Shown here piece by piece: positions 41,600-52,443 of a stretch of 64,000 nt of DNA. The stretch lies in the NCBI GenBank assembly GCA_026936335.1, contig JAPMXV010000052.1:62001-126000 (forward strand), written 5' to 3'. The notes beneath the pieces are model-generated. The model was not told where the DNA came from. It ran no database searches and worked only from the letters and a program-made list of their open reading frames with translations. This DNA comes from Mantamonas sphyraenae. Lineage: Eukaryota; CRuMs; Mantamonadidae. The first letter of the stretch is position 1; every line of letters begins with the position of its first letter. Position numbers and translations under genes: made by a program.

Positions 41600-43211
41600 A
41601 TGAGCAGGAAACAAGGAGGAGGACGGAAACGAAAGGGTGGCAACCACTCGAATGTGCACAAGTCGCCATCGCAGCAGCAGTTGGCAGAGATTGAAGGGGA
41701 TGAGGAGATGCTGGAGGTGATGGACGACCTTGCGGTGCGGTTCGTGCTGAACTGCCCCGAAGAGGAGTACGAGAGTCTGATCCGAATGTGCTTTCAGTGT
41801 GAAATCGCCCACTGGTTCTACGTGGACAATTACCGGGAAATGAACCCGGAGCTGCCGAATCTGTCGCAGAAAGTGTTCACCCGCGCGCTTTTCGCCCACT
41901 GCGAGATGCTCCAGCCGCACCTGGAGGAGTTTGACGAGGTGTATGCGGACTTTATGACTTACAAGATTCGTGTGCCCGTGTGTGGGTGCATCCTGCTCAA
42001 TCCAGCCATGACGAAAACGGTAAGACGGACGGTGTTTGCCAATGCGTGGGGCCGAAAATGAGGCCATTTGTGGCAGCGGACACCAGAGGAGGCCGTGGCG
42101 CTCAAAGGGACGGGCCAACTGACACATGCACACGTGGAATGGGATCGCCTTGTGTCCGTGACCTACATTGGCACGCACGGACACGTCTGTGTGATCTGCA
42201 ACGGCTGTGGTTTTTTTGCGCACAGGTGTTGGTGCGTGGCTGGGCGCAGCGCAGCAGCTACACGTTCCCGCGCGGTAAAATCAACAAGGACGAGCGGGAG
42301 CTGGACTGTGCAGCACGCGAGGTGAGTGAGAGCAAGGATTGGACGTGTGCCATGCAGAGTGAGACAGGGTGGGGACGCGGGGGGTTGCAGGGGAGGCGCT
42401 GACGTGTATTTGGCTCGTGGAACACGCACATCCACATCCAAATTGTGCCACACACAGACGTTTGAGGAGATTGGCGTGGACGTGAGCGAGGCGCTGACGG
42501 AAGAGGACTATCTGGAAGTGTTGATCAAGGGCCAGCGTGTCCGATTGTACATTGTGCCTGACGTGGACGAGAACACGGACTTTGTGACGCACACCAAGAA
42601 GGAGATTGCAATCATCGAATGGCGCAAGATCTCGTCACTGCGGTCGAACCGGCAGGTGGGACGGGACGGCAAGAAGCAACACTTTCTGGCAGTGATCCCG
42701 TTCATGGATCCACTGAAGGCGTGGATCAAGAAGCGACGCCGGGAGAGGAAACGCAACAAGAAGAATGGCAACAACGGCAGCAAGCAGCAGACGGAGGCGG
42801 AGGAGGAGGTGGAAGAGGACGAAGACGACGACGAATACGTGGACGAAGTGAGTGTGGACGAGGAGGCGGTGGTTCTGGAAAAGGGGTTCAATGTGAACGC
42901 TCTGGAGGAGCAGATGTTTGCCGCACGAGCGCAGGCGCAGTCGGTGTCCAGTGTGGAGCAATTGTTGGCCATGCAGCAGGCCCATCAGGTGCAAATGCAT
43001 GGCGCGCAGATGGCAGCCATGCGAGCCGCACAACAGCAACAGGCTCAGCAACAGGCACAGCAACAGGCTATGATGCAGGCGCAGGCGGTGCAACAGGCGC
43101 AGCAGTCGCGAGAGGCATTGATGGCGCTGATGATGGGAGGAGGGATTCCCAGCAGCAATGCGGGTGCGGGCGGAGCAATGCCTGTCCAGATGCAGAGTGT
43201 GGCGCAGTTGG

Positions 43212-43260
<49 letters not shown>

Positions 43261-43360
43261 TATGCAGGCACAAAACTCGCAGGCACAGAATGGAGAGGCC
43301 CAACTGGCAGCCCAGCGTGCTCTGTTGTCGATGATGATGAACGCACGACCGCAGCAATGA
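41600..43360 (+). CDS. DCP2: mRNA decapping enzyme DCP2
   Basis: Exons 41600-42019, 42226-42321 and 42458-43360 join in phase 0 to 472 residues. The DCP2 regulatory box A is present (RFVLNCPEEEYESLIRMCFQ, then EIAHWFYVDNYREMNPELP). The Nudix box is intact and spans the second intron: GKINKDERELDCAARE followed by TFEEIGVD fits the GX5EX7REUXEEXGU pattern. Box B follows. The C-terminus is low complexity: an acidic/Lys stretch, then Met/Gln/Ala-rich sequence with a 15-residue poly-Gln run (near 43215-43258). DCP2 removes the 5' cap during mRNA decay in P-bodies. It ends only 28 nt from the stop of the convergent LRR gene. Confidence 0.93.
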
Positions 43361-43388
43361 AGTCCAAAAAGTCCATTCCTTGCATGGA

Positions 43389-45888
43389 TCAAGACAGCGC
43401 CACCCACAAATCCAGCAGCTTCTTGTCGACCTTTGGACAGCCATCGACCTGGAGACGGGATAGGGACGGGCAGGCGAGCAGTTTGGCCATGCCGTGTGTG
43501 GTGACAGAGGAGGAACGCACGCGAAGGACAGAGAGATTGGGCAACCGGGTCAGCTTGGCAATGCCCTTGTCTGTGATGAGGTCAGTTTCGACAAAGTATC
43601 CCTGGACCTCTTCTAGGACGGCGCCGCGGATGGCAAGCTGTTCCAGGGAGGAGAGTTTGGCCAGTTTGGCAAGCCCTCGGTCGCCCACCTGGGTGGAATC
43701 GAGCTCGAGATCACGAAGGGGCAGATTGGCAGACAGGAGATGGCCAATGCCTAGGTCTGTGACAGCGGTGATGCTGAGGGAGAGGTGTTCGAGGGAGGAG
43801 AGATGTTCGAGTGCAGCCAGGACGGCGTCATCCACGGCGGGCACGGAGCTCAGATTGAGGGTGGTGAGGGAGGTGAAATGAGGCAACCACCGAAGCAAGA
43901 AGCATGGCTGATACTGCAATGGGTCAGGTCCAGGGAGCGCAGGCGTTCGAGTTGGGCGAGAATGGGAAGGGCAATCTCGTCGTCGTTGCGCAAGCAATGG
44001 CGCAGGGAGAGCGAACGCAGCAGTGGACACTTGTCGACCAGTCGTTGCAGGGCCTCTGCGTCCAAATCGGGTTCTTCGCACAGACTGAGGTCCAGGTGAC
44101 GCAGATGGGGCACGGCAGCGCCCAAGGTTTGGATGGCCTGAGCATCCATTTCGATGGCCAAATCCAGACGTGTGAGTGCACTCTTGTTGCGCAAGGCCTG
44201 GCGCAGACCAAAGCTGGTCACGCGTGGACAGGCCAGCGTCAGAGTGTGCAAGCTGACCAGTTTGTCCAGGTACTGCATGCCCTCGTCGTCGATGCGACAG
44301 TCATCCTCGTCGTGGACTCCCATGGCAAACGAGGAGGACACGGACGCACCGGCCGAGGCAGAAGAGGCCAACGAGGACGATGAAGACGACACACCTCCAG
44401 AGCCACCGGGAGAGGTGGTCAATCCAGAGGCGCTTGAGGAGAGGATGCCCGACAGTGATGACAAGGACGAGGATGATGAGGAGGAAGTCAGTGCCGTGGA
44501 TGAGGAGGTTGAAGATGAGGATGAGGATGAGGATGAGGATGAGGATGAGGAGGATGAGGAGGAGTGAGGGTCAATGCCAATGTGCAGGGTGTGCAGCTTG
44601 GCGAAGCATTGGAGGTAGGCCAAGCCGACGTTGCCCAATCGTGGGTTGCCACGGAGGTCAAGGACCTCGAGATGCTCCAGGGATTGGAGTTGATACATGC
44701 ACTGGTTGCTTGCGTCACACATACGCAGGTCGAGGTGGGTCAGAAGCTTGGCATTGGCAAGCACCTGCATGTCGCTGTCCTTCCACTGGCTCAGACCCAC
44801 CATGCTCAGCGATTCCAGCGCTGGTAGACGCGTGCAAGCATCCAAAACACTCAAGTGTGCATCCACGGCATGGTCCAGGCGAAGCCGTTGCAACGAGGTC
44901 AGATACGGGGCATAATCAGCCATGTCGGCACACAGTGGAGCGCGCGACAGGTCCAGCTCCTCCAGAGTGGTACTGAAGTGCTTGGCAAGCACTTTGAGCA
45001 TGCGAAGGTTGCTCTTGCTCGTGCTGCGGTCCAACGTGAAGCCTTGCAAGTCTGCGCCTGCGAAGCGGCTGAGCCGCGACGAAGTCATCATCGAGCGGCG
45101 GTTCATCAGCGAGAACATCCACTCCAGGAGATGCTGGGGCAAACTGGACAGTTGATCGCTGTCCAGATCGTCGATGTGTTCCAGACAGGATTGCACAGCC
45201 AAGGAGCGGAGGGGGAGGATCTGACCACCCACACGAAGCACCACCTTTGATGGTGATGAGGATGATGAGGATGAGGATGTGGATGAGGAGTTGCTGCTTG
45301 AGCTGCTGGTGGTCGACGGGGACGTTGATGTGCTGTGGCGTGCTGTCCACATCTGCAGCAACAGGTCCTGCAGCTGGGTGTGTTTGGAAGCAGGAATGAC
45401 GCTGCTGAACTGCAGCTTGATGCGTTTGTACAGGATGTCCAGGTCGCAGTTGTGTTTGGTCAATTGATCCACGTAGATCTGTGTGTGTGTGCATGTGTGT
45501 GTGTGTGAGAGTGTGAGTGTGCGTCGACGCCACTGCATCGTGAGCGGGAGCTTGGCAAGGCATGCCGGAGCGCAGAGGGGGAAAATGAAGCACGTACGCG
45601 CTGTACATTGGAACCTGTGACACGAGAGGACAGCACACGTCCATTGGCATCCACCACACTCTCCTGGCGTTCGTAGGGCACGAGGATGAGAGGTCGCTGC
45701 GAGTGGAGGTCTGTCTGGAGGTTGCCCACTCGCACCGTGCGACGGATGCGCGTCCCTTCGCGTCCCTGCGCAGACGACAGACTGTCGCTGCTACGACTTT
45801 TCACAATGGGAGTGTCATCAGAGTCATCCTGGCCATTCCCATGGGTCTCCGACTGCACTCGCCGCCTACGCGTGTGTTTACGGCTCAT
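43389..45888 (-). CDS. Leucine-rich repeat protein (AMN1/F-box-LRR type)
   Basis: Exons 45888-45598 and 45478-43389 join in phase 0; allowing for one missing base near 43900 gives 793 residues. The N-terminal 200 residues are basic then poly-Ser. From about residue 280 there are many cysteine-containing LRRs of the AMN1/FBXL type: LEELDLSRAPLCADMADY, LTHLDLRMCDASNQC, LEVLDLRGNPRLGNVG, LRHLDLSLCEEPDLD, LRSLSLRHCLRNDD, LEHLSLSITAVTDLG. A poly-Ser insert of about 90 residues interrupts the array. No F-box is obvious. Such horseshoe arrays bind proteins; possible roles are SCF-type adaptor or cell-cycle regulation. The frame break falls between LDLTHCSISHASCF and RWLPHFTSLTTLNL. Confidence 0.78.
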
Positions 45889-45946
45889 TTGCAGGAGATT
45901 GATTGGCTGGGGTGTCGTGTTGTTGTCAGCGCCGACCTCACTGGAC

Positions 45947-47089
45947 TCAGTCTTTGTTGATGGTGCCACTCTTTTCACACAATTCCCACAGTGCATCTGC
46001 AAACACGTCGACGGCGTCCGGGCATTGCATGAAGTACAAGCTGGGCTCGATGAGTTCGATTTCGCTCACCAGCAGCTTGACACTGTCTGGCCACGCAGGC
46101 CTGGGTTCAGGTGTCTCCCAGTTCACCTTTGCATCGTCCCAGTATCGTTCCGGGGTCCGTTTGTGTCCCTGAGCCTCTTGGATTTCGTGTTCAAACTCCA
46201 CGCCCTCCACAGAGGCCGGGTCGGCCACCACGTCGACGCGAGCGTACAGAAGAGGCTCCGACAGGTTCAACTCTTCCTCAACGCGCTTGAGCAGATCGAT
46301 TGCCAACTGAGCGTGTGCCTCAGCCACGTCGCAGAACTCGGTGCTGCCGCCAAAGCTCTGTTGCACGCGAAAATCGCCCTCAGCCGGCCGCTTGAGCATG
46401 GCATGGGACATGGTGCCACGAAAAACGAGCATGGACAGCTCGCCGGGTGACTGGAAGGTCTCCAGGCAGGGTTGGAACATGAGGAGGTCGCCGTGCTTCC
46501 AGGAAACACGTGTTTCCTCGTCGTCGCTTGCGAGGCGCGTGCGCAGCTCGGTGCAGTCTGCATCCAGGTTCAAGCGGTACGTGCCCTCTGCATTGGCACT
46601 GACGGCTGGTTTGATGACGACCTTGGCAGGAGTAGAGGCATCCCACACGCCTGAACGCTTAGCTTCTGCACACAGGGAGGCCAAAAAGGCCTCGGTATCG
46701 TTTGCATCAAAGGTCACCCAGGCAGTGGGGATGGTGGCAAAGCCCCATGACTCCACATCACGCAGGTAGCTCTTGTCGGCATTCCACTCGATCACATGCC
46801 GTGGGTTGTGCAGCTGGGAGTGTTGCTCAACTTGCTCGCAAAACGCAGCGAATTTCTGGGGCTTCTGTTGGTAGTTCCATGTGGAACGGACGACCATGTG
46901 GTCGCATGCTTCCATGTCCTCCTCCCGTGTCTTTTCCCAATCCAGAGCCAGAACCTGGACGGCGTCGCCGTGCTTTTCCTGCAGCTTGGCCACAACCATC
47001 TGTTCATCGCGGACCAATTCTGGCCACCACAGGTCAGTGAGGAAGCCTACTGTATACTGAGGCGTCTTCTGAGCCGTGTTTGTTGACAT
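45947..47089 (-). CDS. ATP-grasp ligase (glutathione synthetase-like)
   Basis: A single exon of 380 residues. The ATP-grasp core can be followed: HMVVRSTWNYQQKPQKF, the NADKSYLRDVESWGFATIPTAWV segment, KVVIKPAVSANAEGTYRLN (the first ATP-binding lysine strand), GDLLMFQPCLETFQSPGELSM, and a C-terminal ARVDVV and SEIELIEPSLYF motif that provides metal-binding acids. This domain order fits RimK/glutathione-synthetase-like ATP-grasp enzymes, which make amide bonds through an acylphosphate intermediate. The substrate cannot be read from sequence. An N-terminal extension with an upstream ATG at about 47167 exists. It is divergent from the TPR gene with 260 nt between the starts. Confidence 0.82.
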   Translation of the reverse strand: MSTNTAQKTPQYTVGFLTDLWWPELVRDEQMVVAKLQEKHGDAVQVLALDWEKTREEDMEACDHMVVRSTWNYQQKPQKFAAFCEQVEQHSQLHNPRHVIEWNADKSYLRDVESWGFATIPTAWVTFDANDTEAFLASLCAEAKRSGVWDASTPAKVVIKPAVSANAEGTYRLNLDADCTELRTRLASDDEETRVSWKHGDLLMFQPCLETFQSPGELSMLVFRGTMSHAMLKRPAEGDFRVQQSFGGSTEFCDVAEAHAQLAIDLLKRVEEELNLSEPLLYARVDVVADPASVEGVEFEHEIQEAQGHKRTPERYWDDAKVNWETPEPRPAWPDSVKLLVSEIELIEPSLYFMQCPDAVDVFADALWELCEKSGTINKD

Positions 47090-47349
47090 GCCAAGGATGG
47101 AGGGGCGGAACTGCGCGCAGGATGAACTGCCTCCTCGCGCGCAGGACAGTGACTCGTGCAATGACATCGACGGTGATGATGCTTGCACCAGCGTAAACAG
47201 CTTGCCTTCACGCTCTGTACAGGCTTGTCCATGTACACATCGTCTGCCGTTGGCGTTCGTCGACCGGAGACAAATGCTGTGGCTGCGCAGCGCAACAAAA
47301 CCCACGCCAAAAGTATCCGACCAGCGAGTGCGACCTTTCCCGCCACACG

Positions 47350-49249
47350 ATGAGTACCAAGGTTGAAGACGAAAACGAGGGCGGGGGAGATGCAAACGAA
47401 GTGGAGCAGTCCGGGGAGGATAGCTATTCCGAAACCATGGCCCATGCACACCAGTTACAGGAGGAAGAGAAGTATGAGAACGCTCTGGTGGCATTCAACT
47501 CTGTTCTTCGCCAGGATGCACACAATGCGGCAGCACACCACGGTGTGGGCTACTGTGAACTCATGCGAGGCAACTTGCAAGAGGCTTACAGTGCATTCCA
47601 GCAGGTACGCCGTCAACAAGTGGGAGGGTTTTTGGGAGCTCGCTGACACACCTCGCACCGCGGCCGCCTACGGCACAGGCGCTGAAGTATTCCAAGAAAC
47701 CATACAACGCAGAGCTTCTGTATCATGTGGGCATGTTGTACCACCAGTATGGGGCGCACGACGACGCTCTAGGCGTGCTTCGTGCCGTCGTCAAGGGGTG
47801 GCAAGGGGAGCCTACCGAGCTGCTTATCAAGGTGCGCTTTCTGCTTGCAGTGGCATGCAAACTCACACGAAACTATCAGGAAAGCATCGAGGTATGTTTG
47901 TGGGTGGCACAGTGGTTATGCGGAGTGCAACCATGGCGTCTTTGCTGCGAGTATCGCGGTCTTCCAGTCTCCCAATTTTGCAGCAATTTTTGTTCGCATT
48001 GCAGGTCCGCCACGAAAGTTGGGTTTCTACAAGCCGGCTCACACCGTCCCTGTCCCATTTTCACAGAACCTGGACGCAGTGCGTGAGGAAATACCCTCGG
48101 GGCTGTCTGAGGCTGATCTGCTGTTCCAGATTGCCCATGTGTACGAATGCTGGCAAAAGGTGGGTTAACACGTCAGCCTGAAAACGCGCGCTCTGGACCG
48201 TGTCCTGACACCCCCCACTTTCTTGCCCACCGCTGCGATGCACGCGTGCAGTACCCTGAGGCGAAGCGATACTACAGCATGGTACTTGAGGAAGACGCAA
48301 ATCATGGCAAAGCGTTGCGCCAGCTAGGCTGGGTGCAGTTCTGCGCAGGCGACGATTTTGATGTGGCCAAACGCTCACTGGAGCGCACACTGGAGCTGGG
48401 TAAGTGTAGGAAGCACATCACCGGCACGGATGGGGCGGGGAAATTCGGGACATTGGGAAAAATTGGCCGGTTGGGGTGTAACATGTCTATGGGATGGGTT
48501 TTGCGAGGGGGTAAAACTGACGCGGACCTGCCTCTTTTGGAATTTCAGAACCAAACGACGCACAAACGCTGTACGCACTGGGCCGCCTTCACATGAAGCA
48601 CAACCAACACGAGAAGGCGTGCGAGTACTTTGTACAGTCGATCTGTGTGAAGGAATTTGCGCTGTGCTGGTGCTCCCTGGGGCTGCTTTACTACAAATGT
48701 GGGCAATTTGAAGACGCCCTCTATGCTTACTTCCGGGCTATCCAGCTGAAGCCATCGGAGGGGGTGATGTGGTACAACCTCGGCGTGCTGTACCAATCGA
48801 ATGGGCAGATGCAGGATGCCATTGCAAGCTATAAGCAAGCCCACGAGTTGAAGCACAGCGCAGCAAGCGAGCAGCTTAGAAACCTGGGCGTGGATGCGTC
48901 GCAGGGCGGGTCGCTGCCTTTGTCCACAACGTCGTCGACCAGTTCATCGAGTTCGTCGACAAGCATGACGCAAGCAGACGGACTGGCAGCGGCGACTGGG
49001 CTTGCGAGCATTGGCCGCAGCACAGCCAAGGACGACTTCCACGCATCTATGCCGGTGATCCAGGGCGGCAGCAGACACCACTCCACCGACGATATGGACA
49101 CAGAGGGAAGCAGCACCACGCAGACGAGGCTGCCGGGAACAGCGGCGCTGTCGCTGGCCACGGGCGGGGCGGGCAACGGAGGGCATGTATTTGCCATGCA
49201 TCAGGGCAACACCAACACAGGCACTGTTGGCGGAAACGGAGGCAACGGA

Positions 49250-49304
<55 letters not shown>

Positions 49305-50017
49305 GCAGCAACCACGGCAGCGGAAACGGAGGTGGCGGAAACAGCCTTGGCGGAGGCCTGTCCAGTGTGGCATCTATGGCTGGTTTGGCTGGCCTGGGTG
49401 GCTTTGGCGGCATGGGCAACCCTGGCATGATGGGCCTTGGCGGTGGCATGGGCAGCATGGATACGTCGCTGGCCATGCAACAGGCGGCTCTGCAACGCCA
49501 GCTGCTGCAGGAGTTTATGCAACAACAGCAGCAAGCGCAGCAGGCACAGCAGGCGCAGCAGGCACAGCAACAGCAGCAGCAGGCGCAGCAACAGCAGCAG
49601 CAGGCTCAGCAGCAGTTGATGTTGTTGCAGCAGCAGCAAGCGGCACTTCAGGCTGCTCAGGCGCAGAACAGTGGCAACGGAGCAAGCGCCATGAACCCGT
49701 ATGCACAGCAACTGGGGATGATGGGCGGCATGGGTCTGCAAGGCTCCATGGACATGTTTGGCATGCGTCGCATGATGCCCGACCAGGCGGCCATGAACAT
49801 GAACATGATGATGCTTATGCAGCAGCAGGCTCAGCAGCTGGCACAGGCGCAGGCGCAGGCTCAGGCTCAGGCACAGGCATCGGTCAATCTGGCCTCTCTG
49901 TCGCAGCAGGGCAATGGCGGCAACCAAGGCTCCATGGGCGGCGGAAACAAGCGCGACTGGTCCAGCATGAACAACATGGACGACATGGGAGGAGACCGCA
50001 AGCGCCAACGTGGATGA
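47350..50017 (+). CDS. CYC8(SSN6)/UTX-type TPR transcription co-regulator
   Basis: Exons 47350-47604, 47679-47891, 48067-48159, 48252-48399 and 48549-50017 join in consistent phases to about 725 residues. Eight or nine TPRs are visible (AHAHQLQEEEKYENALVAF, ELLYHVGMLYHQYGAHDDAL, YEKA-type QTLYALGRLHMKHNQHEKA, CWCSLGLLYYKCGQFEDALYAYF, VMWYNLGVLYQSNGQMQDAI). The arrangement resembles yeast CYC8/SSN6 and the TPR region of UTX. No JmjC domain follows; instead there is a 400-residue Ser/Gly/Gln/Met low-complexity tail with long CAG-encoded tracts (49256-49310 Ser, 49500-49640 Gln) and a C-terminal basic KR stretch. The likely role is a TUP1-partnered corepressor. A VRFLLAVACK in-frame segment in exon 2 could also be an alternative intron. 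Confidence 0.78.
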
Positions 50018-50124
50018 TTCCACAGTTGCAAATGAACACGACGGGCGTCGCACATCCCAGCGTGTCTCTCCTTCCAGTTTGAAGCGACTCTTGATGCATG
50101 TTGCTTGCGTGCGTCGCGCGCGAG

Positions 50125-50136
50125 TTTGGCGCCAAA
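50125..50136. promoter_or_regulatory. Palindromic E2F-like site upstream of deoxynucleoside kinase
   Basis: TTTGGCGCCAAA, a perfect palindrome containing the E2F core in both directions, lies about 107 nt upstream of the kinase ATG. Confidence 0.6.
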
Positions 50137-50242
50137 ACAAACAGGGAACTGCGCGGGAACGCCCCACGAGCAGGACAGCCACACGTACACAAGCGCGACG
50201 AAGCCTCTTGAATCAATATTTGACACAAAACACACACACGGT

Positions 50243-51219
50243 ATGATTGTTATTACGCTGGAAGGCTGCCACGGCTGTGGAAAGAGCTCGCTGATCACGC
50301 AGCTGGAGGACCTTGGCCTCAACACCCTGGACGAAGGGTTCATGCTGATGGAAGAGACTCCGATGCATGCACAGACACTGACGATGGAGGTACGTATGAA
50401 GTGCATGAGGTGGCACGACACATGTTGTGTGACCGTCGGGGGCCTGACGTGCCGTGTTTTGGCGCCAAGGATGCTTTTCGCGCCAAATTTGAACGCGCGC
50501 CAAAAGGGGCGGCCGAGCAAGGCGTACAGAGCACTGACACAAATTGGGGTGGGTGGATGACAACCACACGCACTGTTTGCGATGTATGAACGACCTCGCA
50601 GACGACATGGATCACGGCATGGTTCATGCGGCTGCTGCGCCAAGCCAAGCAGCTGAAGGAGGAACGAGTGGCTAAGGGGGAGGACAGCGACAAGCAGCAG
50701 CTGTTCTTTGCTGACAGGTCACCATACTCGTCATGCCTGTATGCCGCCAAGGGCTCATGCACGCATCTGCTGAAGCCTCTGATCGACCAGTGCCGCACCG
50801 AGCTTGCGGCACACGACATTCACATCTACACGGTGCACATCCGCACAGACGCCGACCTGCTGTGGAAGAGAATCCAGGAGCGTCTCAAGGTCGAACCGCA
50901 CCGCCAGCAATTCCGCGAGGACGAGCGTGACTGGATGGAGACGGCGCTCAATTTTTACGACAAATTCGGATGGGACTACGATGTGGAGAACAACCTGAAT
51001 AGCATCCTGGAGCTGGCAAACAACGTGGTGAGCACTCTGGACGCAGAGGTGGATGGTTTCCGTGACGCATGCCCCGACGACCTGTACGTCAAGCTGGAAC
51101 GATCGCTCAGCGAGTCCTCGCTGGCCAGCAGCGAGGAGGACGATGAGAGCATCCTGGACATTTCTGTGGAATCCCTGGAAGAGGATCCCGAGATGATGTC
51201 CATGCTCACCACAGCGTGA
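50243..51219 (+). CDS. Deoxynucleoside kinase-like enzyme
   Basis: Exons 50243-50389 and 50602-51219 join in phase 0 to 254 residues. The P-loop is GCHGCGKSS; the dNK-family DRS motif appears as FADRSPYSS; a lid with RLKVEPHRQQFRED follows, and YTVHIRTDADLLWKRI resembles the substrate-adjacent strand of thymidine/deoxynucleoside kinases. These enzymes phosphorylate deoxynucleosides in the dNTP salvage pathway. The C-terminal 50 residues are an acidic Ser-rich tail. The upstream region and intron 1 contain five E2F-like sites, as expected for an S-phase gene. Exact nucleoside specificity cannot be read; thymidylate-kinase-like P-loop proteins are an alternative. Confidence 0.82.
50457..50505. 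promoter_or_regulatory. Cluster of E2F-like sites in kinase intron 1
   Basis: Three closely spaced elements: TTTTGGCGCCAA (50457-50468), TTTTCGCGCCAAA (50475-50487) and CGCGCGCCAAAA (50494-50505). Each carries a GCGCCAAA-type E2F core. They lie in the 212-nt first intron. Confidence 0.5.
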
Positions 51220-51620
51220 GCATCGTGCAACGCAATGAACTTTCGCATCCATGTGGTGGGGGAACACGAGTTGCGTGGGTGCGTGCGATGCAACCTCACC
51301 CTTTGCATCTGCTTGGTGGCCTTGTGGGCGTCGTGTGCCCGGCCAGCTGCAGGGCGACGGCGTCCGGGAACCAGCCAACAAACGAAGCTGTGCCGAAAAT
51401 GCGAAGGCGCCCGCAAAACGGCGTCCCAACGAGGTGAAACAGGCCAGTTGGTGCTCAGTGTGTCCCCATTATGATTTTCATTGGTTGCGATGGTTGCGTG
51501 GCTGCGTGGCCGTGTCCAGGGGCCCATGTGTAGGCTCGCCCTGGGCCACAGGAGGTTTTGCAAAAGGCGTTTCGGCAGCGACGTTGCATCGAAACCAAGT
51601 CCCTGTGTGCTTCCGCTGGC
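51220..51620. other. 401-nt gap between convergent genes
   Basis: Lies between the stops of the kinase and the small CHCH-like gene. An open frame at 51235-51474 has no coding features or homology that I can see. Contains 3' UTRs only, as far as sequence shows. Confidence 0.6.
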
Positions 51621-51875
51621 TCACTTGCCAATGGAAATCCCCTGGATGGCGTCGTTATACGCCTGTGCAAGCTCCTTGCAGTTCTCCAGGTGGTTGACAC
51701 CCTCCTTGCGGTAGCACAGCACCAGCTGCTCGCGCAGGGATTTGGCCTTCTCCACAGCCACAAACTTTTCACGCACTGCGGCTTCCCTGGCGTTGATACG
51801 AGCCGCCTTGTCGTTCTTGTCGTAGTCGCCGCTTACATCTGCCCACGATCGCTGCACTGTTCGTGTCGTCGACAT
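51621..51875 (-). CDS. Small CHCH-like protein, probable complex I subunit (NDUFB10/PDSW-like)
   Basis: A single exon of 84 residues. It is a charged helix followed by LVLCYRKEGVNHLENCKELAQAYNDAI, where two cysteines separated by eleven residues sit in a helical hairpin. The REGVNHLENC..LA..Y pattern resembles the C-terminal region of the NDUFB10/PDSW subunit of mitochondrial NADH dehydrogenase. Small size, lack of signal peptide and single exon fit. The similarity is limited to about 25 residues, so other CHCH proteins remain possible. Confidence 0.5.
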   Translation of the reverse strand: MSTTRTVQRSWADVSGDYDKNDKAARINAREAAVREKFVAVEKAKSLREQLVLCYRKEGVNHLENCKELAQAYNDAIQGISIGK

Positions 51876-52443
51876 CCTGTCTGCTGCCCCACGGCGGCCC
51901 ACGCCTCGTGTCAGTTGCAATCCCCTCTCGACGTCCCGCGATTTTCCGCCACGTCGTCTCGCCTTGCTCCCACGCCCCAGCGTGCACTCGAGACATGCCG
52001 AGCCGTTCCTATGTGGCGACTGCCATGCGTCGTGCCTTCCGTCTGCTGCTTTTGCCTTTCCCTCTCCCAACTCACCTTTGAAAAGTGTTTTTCGCCGTTG
52101 GCAGCGCTGGCGCGTTGGCGTCACACGCACCTTGTGGCATGGTGGCCACCCGTGTGCATGTGCACTGGGCCCCATCCAACCATGTCTGTGTTTTCCCGAG
52201 TCGCCACATGGGTTTTGGGCAGTGGATGCGCTCTGGAGCGTCACCCTCCGTTTGTGTTTTGCGCCGGAAGGATCAGGTCCGGCCTCCCGCCGGAGGTTGA
52301 CCACATGGTCGCACAGTTTGTCCAGACGGAGCCACACGCACGCACATCGAAGCCAGCAGGCACAGTGGAGCTTTGGGGATGGCCATAGGCGTGGGCACAT
52401 GCGCTGTGGCAGCCAACATTCACGAATCCGACGTATTAATAAC
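51876..52443. other. 568-nt divergent promoter region, no gene found
   Basis: Separates the small CHCH-like gene (minus) from EFR3 (plus). Open frames here have no coding signature. It is the longest intergenic space in the right half of the window and should hold both promoters. Confidence 0.6.

Noticed and set aside
51235-51474. 79-codon plus-strand open frame between convergent genes
   Set aside because: No start context, domain or composition supporting coding; probably 3' UTR.
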